Source: Lichenifustis flavocetrariae (GTDB lineage Bacteria; Pseudomonadota; Alphaproteobacteria; Rhizobiales; Beijerinckiaceae). Taken from it: DNA of 64,000 nucleotides. The DNA is taken from assembly GCF_026130545.1 (NCBI RefSeq), contig NZ_JAMOIM010000006.1:1-64000 (forward strand), written 5' to 3'. The position numbers and the translations under genes were made by a program. Below are positions 55,261 through 64,000 of this stretch, piece after piece. The number at the start of each line of letters is the position of its first letter. Within the stretch, counting starts at the first letter, position 1. The notes under the pieces were generated by a model. It saw only the letters and a list, made by a program, of their open reading frames with translations. It ran no database searches and was not told where the DNA came from.

Positions 55261-58092
55261 ATGCTGCTCGCACCAAAGCCTGCCAATGAGCGTGACCGCC
55301 TCCAGGCATTGCTGACGCTCCAGGTCCTCGACACGGCGTCCGAAGACGAGTTCGAAGCGCTGGTTCGGGCCGCCTCGGTCGTGTGCGGAACGCCGATCTC
55401 GTTGCTCACCCTGATTGATTCCGAACGCCTTTGGTTTAAGGCAAAGATCGGCTTTGCCGGCCGCACCGAGGCCCCGCGGGAGACCAGTTTTTGCGCGCAC
55501 GCGATCCTGCGAGACGGGATCTTCGAAATTCCGGACACCTCTCTCGACCCCCGCTTCGCCGACAACCCCGTGGTCGAGAACGATCCCAAGATCAGGTTCT
55601 ACGCGGGCGCGCCGATCCGTCTGAGCAGCGGCCATCAGGTTGGGGTCGTCTGCGTCGTCGACCAACAACCCCGCAAGCTCGACGACAACCAGCGGGAGGT
55701 CCTGCGCTGCCTCGCGATTACGGCCGCGAAAATGCTCGAATGCCGCCGCGCCTTCATCGCGCAAAATCAGATCGCCGCGACCTTGCAGACGACCTTGCGC
55801 GAACTGGCCGTCAGCAAGGATCAATTGCGTCACCTCTACGAGGCGACACCGGCGATGATGCATTCCATCGACGCCGAAGGCCGGCTGTTGATGGTCAGCG
55901 ACGCGTGGCTCGCCAAGCTCGGTCATGCGCGCGATGAGGTGATCGGACGATTGTCGACTGACTTTCTGACGGAAGCGTCCCGGGACTATGCCCGCGCGGT
56001 TGTCCTGCCCGCCTTCTTCAAGACCGGCCAATGCGAGCGGATCGAATACCAGATGGTCGGCCGCGACGGCGCTCTATTCGACGTTCTCGTCTCCGCCATT
56101 GCGGAGCGCGACGGCGCGGGCCAAACACTCCGGAGCCTGGCCGTGATCGAGGACGTCACGGCACGTCGAAGGGCGGAGCGCGACCTGCGGGCCAGCGAAG
56201 CTCGCTATCGCATGTTGGCGGACTCGACAAACGACGTCATCACCCAACTCGATCTCAAGCTCGACCGGCGCTACGTGTCGCCAGCCTGCCGCGGCATGCT
56301 GGGCTACGAGCCCGACGAGATGTTGCGCATCACACTTGCGGCGCAGATCCATCCTGACGATGAGCTGCAGGCGCGCAAGACCATGGAACTCCTGATCGCG
56401 GGATCCTTACCGGGCGATCGGGCCATGACGACGAGCCGCCTGCGCCACAAGCAAGGCCATTGGGTGTGGCTCGAAGCCGGCATGACTCTCGTCCGCGATC
56501 CGGATACGGGAGCGCCGCTTCACCTGATCTGCTCATTGCGGGACATCAGCGAGCGACGTCGCGTCGCCCAGGATCTTGAACAGGCGCGCCTGGCGGCGGA
56601 ACGCGCCGCGTGGAGCAAGGCCGAATTTCTGGCCAACATGAGCCACGAACTCCGCACGCCGCTGACCGGTATTCTCGGGATTCACGATCTGATGCGAAGC
56701 GATCCCACGCTCGCGCCCCATCATCGACGATCCCTCGGCCTCGCTTGCGAAGCTGGCCAGTCGCTGATGGCGATCATCAACGACGTGCTCGACTTCTCGA
56801 AGATCGAGGCCGGGCAATTGACGATCGAAACCGTCCCGTTCGACCTGGCGAGTCTGGTCGAGGCCTGTCGCGACTTCGTGAACGAAGACGCGCAGCAAAA
56901 GGGTCTGCGGCTCGAGGCGCGCGTGACCGGAGGCACGGCGGCGCTGCTTGGCGATCCGATCAGGCTCCGGCAGATCCTCCTGAACCTGCTCACCAACGCG
57001 GTCAAATTCACTGAGCGCGGCAGCGTGATCGTCGAGGGCCGCTATCGGCCCGAGACCGCCAGGCTTCGGTTGAGTGTGTCGGATACAGGGATCGGCATCG
57101 GGCCAGGCCAAGTGGCTTCGATCTTCGAACGCTTCAGTCAGGCCGACGGCTCGATCACCCGGAGATACGGCGGCACCGGCCTCGGCCTCGCGATCTGTAA
57201 GCGACTGGCGGAGTTAATGGGGGGCACCATCGGAGTTGTCTCTGACCTGGGCCGAGGATCGACGTTCTTTGTCGAACTTCCGCTCAGCGTATCCGAAGCG
57301 GCGGCGACGCGGCAGGTGGCCCCTGCCGAAGCGACATCAGGGCCTCGGCGCGTGCTTCTCGCGGAGGACAATCCCCTCAATCAGATGATCATCACCGACA
57401 TGCTGCGGCAACGCGGTCACACGGTCACGGTCGTCGGAGACGGTCAGGCCGCGATTGCCGCCATGGAGGGCGGCGTCTTCGATGTCGTTCTGATGGACGT
57501 GCAAATGCCCGTGCTCGATGGCTTTTCAGCCACGCGGGCCATTCGCGCCGCGCAGGCGGCCAGCGGGCATGTGCGAACGCCGATCGTCGGATTGACCGCG
57601 AGTGCCATGCATGAGGATCGCGAACGGTGCCGCGACGCAGGCATGGATGTCCATGTCGCGAAGCCGATCGAGTGGCACAGGTTGTTCGCCACGATCGAGG
57701 AGTTGATCTATGCAGCTCGAGGCACGGTCGAGACACCGGCCGCCACGGCGGCGGCACCGGGGCCTTTGGCTCTCGACATAGACGTCCTGCATGCGTTGCG
57801 CGAGGTGATCGGCGCCGAACGCTTCGCGATAATGCTCGACGCTTTCGTCCTTGAGCTCCAACAGCGCATCGTCGAGCTCGATCACATGGCAGACCCGGAT
57901 CTCGCCGGCTTGGCCCACGGGTGGACCTCGATGGCGGGCCATTTCGGCTTTACGGAACTCCAGCAAGTCTGTGGCGACGTCGAAATCGCCATCCGGCGGG
58001 GCGGGTGCCCGCGCGGCAGCGGCCTGCTGCAATCCGCGGCCCGTCGAGCCATCGCGGCTGCTGCATCGCTGCCACGTTCAAAAGCCGCCTGA
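55261..58092 (+). CDS. Hybrid histidine kinase (GAF-PAS-PAS-kinase-receiver-HPt)
   Basis: A 943-residue multidomain sensor without membrane helices. A GAF domain fills about residues 5-165 ([20 protein letters not shown] is its usual lead-in), two PAS domains with PAC motifs about 190-310 and 315-435, then HisKA with His462 in [15 protein letters not shown], the ATPase ([40 protein letters not shown]), a receiver with Asp746 in [14 protein letters not shown], and a C-terminal HPt with His886 in [14 protein letters not shown]. All phosphorelay residues are present, so it can run a full relay. The lone receiver gene 80 bases downstream is the probable output. The ATG at 55261 fits GAF lead-ins; a GTG at 55174 is possible. 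Confidence 0.9.
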   Translation: MLLAPKPANERDRLQALLTLQVLDTASEDEFEALVRAASVVCGTPISLLTLIDSERLWFKAKIGFAGRTEAPRETSFCAHAILRDGIFEIPDTSLDPRFADNPVVENDPKIRFYAGAPIRLSSGHQVGVVCVVDQQPRKLDDNQREVLRCLAITAAKMLECRRAFIAQNQIAATLQTTLRELAVSKDQLRHLYEATPAMMHSIDAEGRLLMVSDAWLAKLGHARDEVIGRLSTDFLTEASRDYARAVVLPAFFKTGQCERIEYQMVGRDGALFDVLVSAIAERDGAGQTLRSLAVIEDVTARRRAERDLRASEARYRMLADSTNDVITQLDLKLDRRYVSPACRGMLGYEPDEMLRITLAAQIHPDDELQARKTMELLIAGSLPGDRAMTTSRLRHKQGHWVWLEAGMTLVRDPDTGAPLHLICSLRDISERRRVAQDLEQARLAAERAAWSKAEFLANMSHELRTPLTGILGIHDLMRSDPTLAPHHRRSLGLACEAGQSLMAIINDVLDFSKIEAGQLTIETVPFDLASLVEACRDFVNEDAQQKGLRLEARVTGGTAALLGDPIRLRQILLNLLTNAVKFTERGSVIVEGRYRPETARLRLSVSDTGIGIGPGQVASIFERFSQADGSITRRYGGTGLGLAICKRLAELMGGTIGVVSDLGRGSTFFVELPLSVSEAAATRQVAPAEATSGPRRVLLAEDNPLNQMIITDMLRQRGHTVTVVGDGQAAIAAMEGGVFDVVLMDVQMPVLDGFSATRAIRAAQAASGHVRTPIVGLTASAMHEDRERCRDAGMDVHVAKPIEWHRLFATIEELIYAARGTVETPAATAAAPGPLALDIDVLHALREVIGAERFAIMLDAFVLELQQRIVELDHMADPDLAGLAHGWTSMAGHFGFTELQQVCGDVEIAIRRGGCPRGSGLLQSAARRAIAAAASLPRSKAA

Positions 58093-58172
58093 AGACTTTC
58101 GTCGCGATTCGGGTCTTCGAAAGGAAGCAATGTTACACTTGAGATGATTTGGAGCGAATAAGGGTTCGACCA

Positions 58173-58592
58173 ATGCAGATCGAGGCCTTCCGGCTGTTCG
58201 TCATGGTGGATGACAGCGACAATGAGCTCTTCCTCACGAAGTCGATTTTCCAACATAGTTTCCCGAAGATTGCGTTTCTGTGTGAGAAGAACCCGGCCGC
58301 CGTCATCGACATTATCGGACGCTACAAAGCCCTCGGGGTCGCAGCCGCGCAGATCTGTCTGCTGATCGACATTCGAATGCCAAAGATGAATGGGTTCGAG
58401 CTGATCTATCGCGTTCGGAATGACATCGAGACCTACGATTGCTGTATTGTGATGTTGTCGTCGTCGCGTGCGGCGGACGATCGCGACCATTCCGAAGCCA
58501 TTGGATCCGACAGCTTCATGGCAAAGCCGTTTTCGGTGCCGAAGCTGAAGGTCGCCATTGCGGAGCGTAAGGTGGCCGAGCGCCTGGTCTGA
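58173..58592 (+). CDS. Single-domain receiver protein
   Basis: A 139-residue receiver domain without an output domain. DDSDNELFLTKSIFQHSFPK carries the acidic pocket, ICLLIDIRMPKMNGFELIYR the phospho-acceptor Asp, IVMLSSSRAADDRDHSEAIG the conserved Ser, and SFMAKPFSVPKLKVAIAE the Lys-Pro pair. It resembles Rcp/CheY-like receivers that take phosphate from multi-sensor kinases. Its position behind the hybrid kinase suggests it is that kinase's phosphate acceptor. The ATG at 58173 has AAGGG upstream; a TTG at 58149 is less likely. Confidence 0.9.
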   Translation: MQIEAFRLFVMVDDSDNELFLTKSIFQHSFPKIAFLCEKNPAAVIDIIGRYKALGVAAAQICLLIDIRMPKMNGFELIYRVRNDIETYDCCIVMLSSSRAADDRDHSEAIGSDSFMAKPFSVPKLKVAIAERKVAERLV

Positions 58593-58699
58593 GTGCGCAC
58601 GACTGATGCGAGACCTGGGGGATAACAAGGGCGACTTGCGCCGTCGCCGTCCAAGCGCGTAACAGGACCATTCGTCCAGGGACGATCCAGGGTCCCCGG

Positions 58700-59572
58700 A
58701 TGGCCAATCTGGCGGTCCCGCGCATGAATATTCTTTCGATCCAATCCCACGTCACTTACGGCCACGTCGGCAACGCAGCCGCGACCTTCCCGATGCAGCG
58801 GCTCGGTCACGAGGTCTGGCCGATCCATACGGTGCAATTCTCCAACCATACAGGGTACGGCGCCTGGCGCGGGCAGGTGTTCGATGCCGGGCTGATCGGC
58901 GAATGCGTGGCCGGCATGGCGGAGCGCGGCGTTCTTGCCGCCTGCGACGGCGTCCTGTCCGGCTACATGGGGTCGGCCGACACCGGAATTGCCATTCTGC
59001 AAGCCGTTGCCACGGTCAAGTCGGAGCATCCCGGCGCCCTCTACTGCTGCGATCCCGTGATCGGCGACATTGGGCGTGGCATTTTCGTGCGGCCCGGCAT
59101 CGCGGAATTCATGCGCGACAAAGCCGTGCCGGCGGCGGATATCATCACCCCCAATCAATTTGAGCTCGAGCTCTTGTGCGGCGATGCAGTCGCGTCGCGT
59201 GAAGCGGTGCGGGCCGGCCTTGCCACCGTCCACGCCTGCGGACCGAAGGCTATTCTGGTCACCTCCTACTTGGGTGAGGATACGCCTGAAGACAGCATCG
59301 ACCTGTTGGCGTCGAGCCCTGAAGGTCTGTGGCGGGTCAGGACCCCGCGGCTCGACATTTCTGTCAATGGAGCCGGCGATGCCATTGCGGCTCTGTTCTT
59401 CGTCCACATGCTGGACACCCGCTCAGTCCCAGAAGCTTTGGCGCGGGCATCAAGTTCGATCTATGGGCTGCTGCGCCGGACAGCGGAAGCAGGATCGAGG
59501 GAAATCGCCCTCATTGGCGCTCAGGACGAATTTGTCAATCCAAGCACAATGTTCATGCCTGAAGCGATCTGA
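58700..59572 (+). CDS. pdxY: Pyridoxal kinase PdxY
   Basis: A 290-residue ribokinase-fold enzyme that phosphorylates pyridoxal in vitamin B6 salvage. [20 protein letters not shown] and [20 protein letters not shown] are the PdxY lead, [17 protein letters not shown] binds substrate, [16 protein letters not shown] and [16 protein letters not shown] bind ATP-Mg, and [16 protein letters not shown] contains the anion hole and catalytic Asp. A start at the ninth codon (58724) would match E. coli PdxY more closely; both are open. It appears to be a single-gene unit. Confidence 0.93.
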   Translation: MANLAVPRMNILSIQSHVTYGHVGNAAATFPMQRLGHEVWPIHTVQFSNHTGYGAWRGQVFDAGLIGECVAGMAERGVLAACDGVLSGYMGSADTGIAILQAVATVKSEHPGALYCCDPVIGDIGRGIFVRPGIAEFMRDKAVPAADIITPNQFELELLCGDAVASREAVRAGLATVHACGPKAILVTSYLGEDTPEDSIDLLASSPEGLWRVRTPRLDISVNGAGDAIAALFFVHMLDTRSVPEALARASSSIYGLLRRTAEAGSREIALIGAQDEFVNPSTMFMPEAI

Positions 59573-59694
59573 CAATTCTGAATTTCCGCCATACCGGCAC
59601 CGTGGCATGAAAATGATCGATTGTTCGTGCCATTATGATACTATTTGGCGCGCTGCGTGATTTGTCTCGCTGCGAAAGCCTAAAGCGATATGCC

Positions 59695-59943
59695 ATGGTC
59701 AGAGAAATTGCCAGAATCGCTGAAGGTGGCAGGATTGTCATTCCCGCCAAAATGCGGAAAGCTCTGGGTGTCGACAAGGGCGACGCGCTGTGGCTTGAAT
59801 TGCACGGCGATGAACTGCGCCTGAAGCCGGCACGCTCCGCGCTGCGGCGCCTTCAGCAGAAACTGCTGGACTATGCCCCGAAGGGCCGGCTTGCGTCTGA
59901 GGAACTCGTTGCGGATCGGCGCATCGAGGCCGCGCGTGAATGA
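59695..59943 (+). CDS. vapB: VapB-like antitoxin (AbrB/SpoVT fold)
   Basis: An 82-residue protein. Residues 1-45 (VREIARIAEGGRIVIPAKMR followed by KALGVDKGDALWLELHGDEL) form the swapped-hairpin AbrB/MazE DNA-binding domain; the C-terminal part RLQQKLLDYAPKGRLASEEL and VADRRIEAARE is the usual toxin-binding helix. It binds its own promoter and neutralises the PIN toxin next door. Its stop overlaps the toxin gene by 8 bases. The frame is open further upstream, but the family start is at 59695. Confidence 0.92.
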   Translation: MVREIARIAEGGRIVIPAKMRKALGVDKGDALWLELHGDELRLKPARSALRRLQQKLLDYAPKGRLASEELVADRRIEAARE

Positions 59944-60367
59944 CCGACGCTATGTTCTCGACGCGTCGGCGCTGCTCTGCCTCCTGTTCCAGGAGCCTGG
60001 GGCGGACCGGGTCGAAGAGGTGCTCGACACTGCCGTGATGTCCGCGATGAATTACGCGGAGGTCGTCGCCAAGCTGGCGGACCGCGGTGTGCCGCCCGAG
60101 GTGCTCGACCACGATCTGGCTGATCTGGATTTGACGATCTTTCCCGTCGACCGCGAGCTTGCCGAGAAGGCAGGCCGGATCGGCGCCGGTCCGGCCCGTA
60201 GCGGGCTGGCCGTCGGCGACAGAATCTGTCTGGCCCTGGCGCAACGCCGTGGCGCCGTGGTTCTGACTGCCGACCGGGGTTGGGCCGCAATCGCGGCCGG
60301 TATCGGCGTCGAGGTCGAGGTTTTGCGTCCGGCCAATCGCGGGGTGACGAACCGGCCGGCAACGTGA
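59936..60367 (+). CDS. vapC: VapC-like PIN-domain toxin
   Basis: A 143-residue PIN-domain ribonuclease. The acidic metal-binding residues are visible in YVLDASALLCLLFQE (first Asp), MNYAEVVAKLADRG (Glu), LAVGDRICLALAQRRGA (Asp) and VLTADRGW (Asp), so it looks catalytically intact. VapC toxins cleave tRNA or rRNA at defined sites. Start GTG at 59936 overlaps the antitoxin stop; no other in-frame start near the family N-terminus exists. Its own stop overlaps the GTG of prmA (GTGA), linking the toxin pair to a ribosome-modifying gene. Confidence 0.92.
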   Translation: MNDRRYVLDASALLCLLFQEPGADRVEEVLDTAVMSAMNYAEVVAKLADRGVPPEVLDHDLADLDLTIFPVDRELAEKAGRIGAGPARSGLAVGDRICLALAQRRGAVVLTADRGWAAIAAGIGVEVEVLRPANRGVTNRPAT

Positions 60368-61284
60368 TACCGCAGGCCATGCTCGAAGGCCTCCCGCCCA
60401 ACAATGCCGCGACCGTGCTGCGTCTCACCTGCAGTGAAGCGCAGGCGCGGACCGCGGCCGACGTCATCGTCGAATTCTTCGATCCGGCAGAGACGGCCGC
60501 CGCCGCGTTCGAGGATGAGGACAGTCCTGCCGATCCAAAGCCCTGGGCGCTGGAGGTCTTCTTCGGTCATCCGCCCGACGAGGTCTATGTCCGCGGGCTT
60601 CTCGAAGGTGCGGTCGGGGCGGAGTGTGCCCAAGGCGCCGTCTTCGGTCAGGTCGCCGAACGAGATTGGGTCGCCCGCTCGTTGGAAGGCCTGCATGCCG
60701 TGCGGGCCGGCCGCTTCCTGGTGCATGGCTCGCATGACCGACCGTTCGTGCGGTCCCATGATGTCGCGCTGGAGATCGAGGCAGCACTCGCCTTCGGGAC
60801 CGGGCATCACGGCACCACGCGCGGCTGCCTCATCATGTTGGATGGGCTGCTCAAGCGTCGCCGGCCCCATCACGTCCTGGATCTTGGAACCGGCACGGGC
60901 GTCTTGGCCATGGCGGCCGCCAAGGTCTTGCACCGCCCGGTCCGCTGCGGCGACATCGACCGGATCGCGGTCGAAGCCGCGGCCGCCAACGCCCGCCAGA
61001 ACGGGGTGGGGACGAGCGTGCGGCCGGTTGTCTCCGTGGGCACGCGACATGCCACGCTCCGGGCCGGCGCGCCCTACGACTTCATCTTCGCCAACATCCT
61101 GGCAAAGCCGTTGCGTCTGTTGGCGCCGGAGATCCGTGCCGTCGCGGCCCAGGATGCTGCATTGATCCTGTCCGGACTGCTGCCGCGCGACGTTCCCGGA
61201 ATCCTGTCGAGCTATGCGGCCCAAGGCTTCGCGCTTCGCCGCCGCCTGACCCTGGAAGGCTGGTGTACGCTGCTGCTCGGATAA
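60364..61284 (+). CDS. prmA: Ribosomal protein L11 methyltransferase
   Basis: A 306-residue SAM-dependent methyltransferase that methylates ribosomal protein L11 at several lysines and its N-terminus. The N-terminal substrate-recognition part contains EFFDPAETAAAAFEDED and WALEVFFGHPPDEV. The catalytic half has ALAFGTGHHGTTRGCLIMLD, the SAM motif VLDLGTGTGVLAMAAAKV, CGDIDRIAVEAAAANARQNG and FIFANILAKPLRLLAPEI. Start GTG at 60364 overlaps the vapC stop; the ATG at 60379 is an alternative with a small gap. The loss-tolerant nature of prmA is known from E. coli. Confidence 0.94.
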   Translation: MIPQAMLEGLPPNNAATVLRLTCSEAQARTAADVIVEFFDPAETAAAAFEDEDSPADPKPWALEVFFGHPPDEVYVRGLLEGAVGAECAQGAVFGQVAERDWVARSLEGLHAVRAGRFLVHGSHDRPFVRSHDVALEIEAALAFGTGHHGTTRGCLIMLDGLLKRRRPHHVLDLGTGTGVLAMAAAKVLHRPVRCGDIDRIAVEAAAANARQNGVGTSVRPVVSVGTRHATLRAGAPYDFIFANILAKPLRLLAPEIRAVAAQDAALILSGLLPRDVPGILSSYAAQGFALRRRLTLEGWCTLLLG

Positions 61285-61322
61285 AACGGCACGAAGACTG
61301 CATGAGGAGAGCAGGGGCTGCG

Positions 61323-62171
61323 ATGAAACGGGGGAGGTTCGATCGAACGATGTTTCTGAACGCTGACGAATTCAGCCTGTCTCCGCCCTCGCGGAAGCCC
61401 GTTCTCATCTTTCTTCATCAGGAGCATTCGTCGCCGGCGAGGATCGGCCGCATGTTGCGGGCGCGGGGCTATCCGTTGGACATCCGGCGACCGCGTTTCG
61501 GTGATCCGCTGCCGGCCAGCATGGCGGATCATGCGGGCGCGATCATCTTTGGCGGTCCCATGAGCGCCAACGACCCGGACGATTACATTCGCGCCGAGAT
61601 CGACTGGATCGGGGTGCCGCTGCGCGACAAGGTTCCCTTCCTGGGCGTCTGTCTCGGGGCGCAAATGTTTGCACGCCATCTCGGTGAGAAGGTCTTTCCG
61701 CATGCTGAAGGACGGGTAGAGGTGGGCTATTACCCGATCACGCCGACCGCCGAGGCCGAGCGCATGTTCGGCGACGGCTGCTTTCCCCGCCGCGTCTATC
61801 AGTGGCACCGCGAAGGCTTCGATCTGCCACGAAGCGCGTCGCTTCTGGCAACCGGACTCGATTTCGAAGTGCAGGCCTGCCATATCGACGAGCGCGCCTT
61901 CGCGCTCCAATTTCATCCCGAGGTCACCTACGCCATGATGTGCGCCTGGACCGTCAAGGGCCATGAGCGCATGGAACTTCCCGGGGCGTGGCCCACGCGG
62001 CAGCACCATCTCGACGGGTGGTTCGCGCATGATGGGGCTGTGGCGCGGTGGCTCGACGCCTTCCTGGGCTTTTGGATCACGCGGGGGCGCGAGAGCTCTC
62101 GGCCCGGTCACGCTGTCGCGGCCGAGCATGCCTTCGGGGCGAGTGCGCGAGAACCGCTGGAGGTTGGTTGA
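61323..62171 (+). CDS. Class I glutamine amidotransferase-like protein
   Basis: A 282-residue protein with the triad-type amidotransferase fold (GuaA-like stand-alone family). KPVLIFLHQEHSSPARIGRM starts it, AGAIIFGGPMSANDPDDYIR follows, the nucleophile is Cys in PFLGVCLGAQMFARHLG, and His-Glu in FALQFHPEVTYAMM completes the site. It probably transfers or hydrolyses a gamma-glutamyl amide; close relatives act on gamma-glutamyl compounds or are uncharacterised. GCAGGGG lies about 6 bases before the ATG at 61323. It follows prmA by 38 bases. Confidence 0.88.
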   Translation: MKRGRFDRTMFLNADEFSLSPPSRKPVLIFLHQEHSSPARIGRMLRARGYPLDIRRPRFGDPLPASMADHAGAIIFGGPMSANDPDDYIRAEIDWIGVPLRDKVPFLGVCLGAQMFARHLGEKVFPHAEGRVEVGYYPITPTAEAERMFGDGCFPRRVYQWHREGFDLPRSASLLATGLDFEVQACHIDERAFALQFHPEVTYAMMCAWTVKGHERMELPGAWPTRQHHLDGWFAHDGAVARWLDAFLGFWITRGRESSRPGHAVAAEHAFGASAREPLEVG

Positions 62172-62311
62172 TCAGCGATCGTTCTGGAACTGTATACGCA
62201 TGCCTTCGGGAGCGCACATCGCGACGTCATTGGAGCGGTTTGGGAGCCTTCCTGACATCATGAGTCAGGAGGCTTATCCATCGCACGTACCTCTCGGCGC
62301 ACGTTGTCCCA

Positions 62312-63211
62312 TCATGCGATTGGGGCTTCGCAGTGGGGGTCCTGCGGCGCGAGGCGTTCGCGCAGCCACACCAGCGCACCGCTCGCAACGATAAGACCGA
62401 TGCCGATGCACATCTCGTGGGTCGGTATATCGCCCCAGATCAGCCAGCCCAGCAAAACGGCCCAGATGATCGACGTATAGTGGAACGGCGCCAGCACCGA
62501 GGCCTGGGCAAGGCTCAGCGCCTTGTTGATACTGATGAAACAGATCATCGAAATGAACCCGACGAGCAGCATCAGGCCGCAATCCAAAAGGCTGGGCTGA
62601 ACCCAGGCTCCGAGGCTCGTTACGGCTCCAACGACGGCTGCGCCCATGAATTGCCACGCGACGAGACTGAGCCAATGCGTCTGCCGCAATCCGCGGGTGA
62701 TGACGATCGCGGTCGCGAACATGAGGGAGCCAGCGAGGGCGATGAACGCGGCCGGAGACAGGGAGGCGCCAGAGGGGTGAAGCGCCACCACGACCCCCGC
62801 AAATCCCACAACCACCGCCAGAGCCTTCCAAGGGCCGATCGGCTCCCGCAGCGTCAACATGGCCAGCAGTGTCACCAAGAGGGGAGCCGCGAGATAGAAG
62901 GTCATCACGTCGGCGAGGGGAAGGCTGCGAGTTGCGAAATAGAACGCAAAGCTGTCGCCGGCCATGATCAGCACCCGGATCGCGTGGAGACCCAGTTGGT
63001 TCGGTCGTCGCAAACTCGCCGGATCGCGGACCAGCATCGGCACGAGAAACAGACCCGCGCCGCAGGAACGGATGAGCATGATCTCGCCCACCGGATAGCC
63101 GGTCACCAGCCACTTTCCTAAGGCGTCATTGACGGCGAAAAAGAAAACACCGGCCGAGAACAAGGAGATCGCGAGACTGGTCTGTCGGGATGCGGTCGCT
63201 TCAGGTGTCAT
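62312..63211 (-). CDS. EamA-family DMT transporter
   Basis: A 299-residue membrane protein with ten hydrophobic segments. ISLFSAGVFFFAVNDALGKW, YPVGEIMLIRSCGAGLFLVP, AFYFATRSLPLADVMTFYLA and APLLVTLLAMLTLREPIGPW belong to the first EamA repeat; ALSLAQASVLAPFHYTSIIW and AVLLGWLIWGDIPTHEM to the second. This branch (with the early FFAVNDALGKW) is widespread in alphaproteobacteria and related to S-adenosylmethionine and riboflavin transporters, but the substrate is open. The start MTPEA is used; the 49-codon extension upstream is unlike the family. Confidence 0.88.
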   Translation of the reverse strand: MTPEATASRQTSLAISLFSAGVFFFAVNDALGKWLVTGYPVGEIMLIRSCGAGLFLVPMLVRDPASLRRPNQLGLHAIRVLIMAGDSFAFYFATRSLPLADVMTFYLAAPLLVTLLAMLTLREPIGPWKALAVVVGFAGVVVALHPSGASLSPAAFIALAGSLMFATAIVITRGLRQTHWLSLVAWQFMGAAVVGAVTSLGAWVQPSLLDCGLMLLVGFISMICFISINKALSLAQASVLAPFHYTSIIWAVLLGWLIWGDIPTHEMCIGIGLIVASGALVWLRERLAPQDPHCEAPIA

Positions 63212-63266
63212 GCGCCCTCTATAGCGCCTTGCCGTCGCATCCGCGAACCGCAACGGATTCGCAAAA

Positions 63267-63530
63267 CTATTTCGAGAATATTCCGTTTTGATTCCAATTG
63301 CACCGGCGATCCGCGACTTTGTAATAGTCCGGGTCACACGGAGAGGAGTCCGCTTCACACATTTTCACGCAGCTGCCGCCGTGGCTCCAAGGGGTCGGCA
63401 GCGCATCGACAGGCGTGCCTGGAACGGAGAGGCGCGGATCCTGAACCGTATGGCGATATCCCTGTGCCGAAGCCGAGGATGCCGTCACCGACACAACCAT
63501 CATCATGAAGATCGCGCGAACCCGTGTCAC
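63267..63530 (-). CDS. Small Cys-containing exported protein
   Basis: An 87-residue hypothetical protein. A plausible signal peptide (VTRVRAIFMMMVVSVTASSA, cleavage after SASA) starts at a GTG at 63530; starts within the Met-Met-Met run or further upstream are also possible. The mature part has four cysteines (GGSCVKMCEADSSPCDP and RRCNW) that could form two disulfides. I do not recognise the family. It lies on the same strand as infC, about 105 bases after it, but probably as a separate unit. Confidence 0.5.
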   Translation of the reverse strand: MTRVRAIFMMMVVSVTASSASAQGYRHTVQDPRLSVPGTPVDALPTPWSHGGSCVKMCEADSSPCDPDYYKVADRRCNWNQNGIFSK

Positions 63531-63635
63531 TGCGTGAGCACTCCACCCCGGATCGGGAGGAGCAGACCCGACATGCATCTGCGCCGCCACTAGATCTTTC
63601 AACCCTTGACCAGGCAGTTCCGTTCCGACGCGGGC

Positions 63636-64000
63636 CTACTTGGGTGCCAGAACCATGACCATCTGCCGGCCTTCCAACGAAGGCTCGGACTCGACCTTGG
63701 CGATCGCCAAGGTTTCGGACTTCACCCGATCGAGCAACCGGAACCCGATGTCCTGATGGGCCATTTCGCGGCCGCGAAACCGCAGCGTGATCTTGACCTT
63801 GTCACCTTCGTCGAAGAAGCGCTGCACGGCCTTCATCTTCACGTCGTAATCATGCTCGTCGATGCCGGGACGAAGCTTGATTTCCTTCACTTCGACGATC
63901 TTCTGCCGCTTCCGTGCCTCGGCCGACTTCTTCTGTTCAAGAAAGCGGAACTTGCCGTAATCCAGAACTTTGCAGACAGGCGGATTTGCGTTGGGCACGA
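63636..64000 (-). CDS. infC: Translation initiation factor IF-3 (5' end outside window)
   Basis: The C-terminal 120 residues of IF-3, cut by the right edge; the frame stays open past 64000 and the family N-terminal domain is missing. [20 protein letters not shown] ends the N-domain and linker, and [20 protein letters not shown] with [20 protein letters not shown] and [13 protein letters not shown] is the 30S-binding C-domain. IF-3 prevents early subunit joining and checks the start codon and initiator tRNA. Apparent start codons near the edge are internal to the gene. Confidence 0.95.
   Translation of the reverse strand, partial: VPNANPPVCKVLDYGKFRFLEQKKSAEARKRQKIVEVKEIKLRPGIDEHDYDVKMKAVQRFFDEGDKVKITLRFRGREMAHQDIGFRLLDRVKSETLAIAKVESEPSLEGRQMVMVLAPK

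Overview
The window is GC-rich (by eye roughly two thirds G+C), almost fully coding chromosomal DNA from an alphaproteobacterium, most likely of the order Hyphomicrobiales (Rhizobiales). The clues are the aerobic cobaltochelatase genes cobS and cobT, a purL-bolA-grxD run, a two-ACT-domain glnD, an alpha-type sspB followed by DUF4169 and ribbon-helix-helix genes, a class III alcohol dehydrogenase, and a dispersed palindrome of the type common in Bradyrhizobium-like genomes. I cannot name a genus from the sequence alone.

The left end (1-4.4 kb) looks like a decayed, accessory patch: a frameshifted ABC-permease relic, a degenerate tRNA-Arg(CCG), an NmrA-family gene broken by one in-frame amber codon, two other small redox or membrane genes and a LysR regulator, ending at an intact tRNA-Gly(GCC). 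From 4.8 to 14.7 kb come two exporters, a cyclase-family enzyme with altered metal ligands, a two-gene DNA repair or modification module (radical SAM protein plus a DUF4130-UdgX fusion), a PAS hybrid histidine kinase, and an overlapping ArsR / AHSA1 / DHFR-like operon with its own palindromic operator.

From 14.9 to 26.9 kb lie a GINT1-like two-domain protein, a DUF3833 protein, the MsrP catalytic subunit of periplasmic methionine sulfoxide repair without an adjacent msrQ, a DeoR regulator divergent from a Nudix hydrolase across four phased TGCAC boxes, and a three-gene cluster of transglutaminase-DUF2126, circularly permuted ATP-grasp fused to alpha-E, and a second transglutaminase. This cluster is predicted to make and process an unknown peptide or amide-linked product and is the best candidate here for a poorly described system.

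The middle (27-46 kb) is mostly housekeeping: prs, grxD-bolA-purL (purine synthesis with iron-sulfur handling genes), a BioC/NDUFAF5-like methyltransferase, grpE, glnD, dapB, a second bolA beside a J-domain protein, and cobS-DUF29-cobT, in which a DUF29 gene sits inside the cobaltochelatase pair. The right part (46-64 kb) has a ClC-type antiporter, a GFA-family gene facing a DUF1127-ArsR pair across a palindrome, sspB-DUF4169-RHH, a large AsmA-like protein, glutathione-dependent formaldehyde dehydrogenase, a complex hybrid sensor kinase followed by a lone receiver, pyridoxal kinase, a VapBC pair whose toxin stop overlaps the prmA start, a glutamine amidotransferase, a DMT exporter and the 3' part of infC. 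No CRISPR array, intact insertion sequence or rRNA gene was seen.
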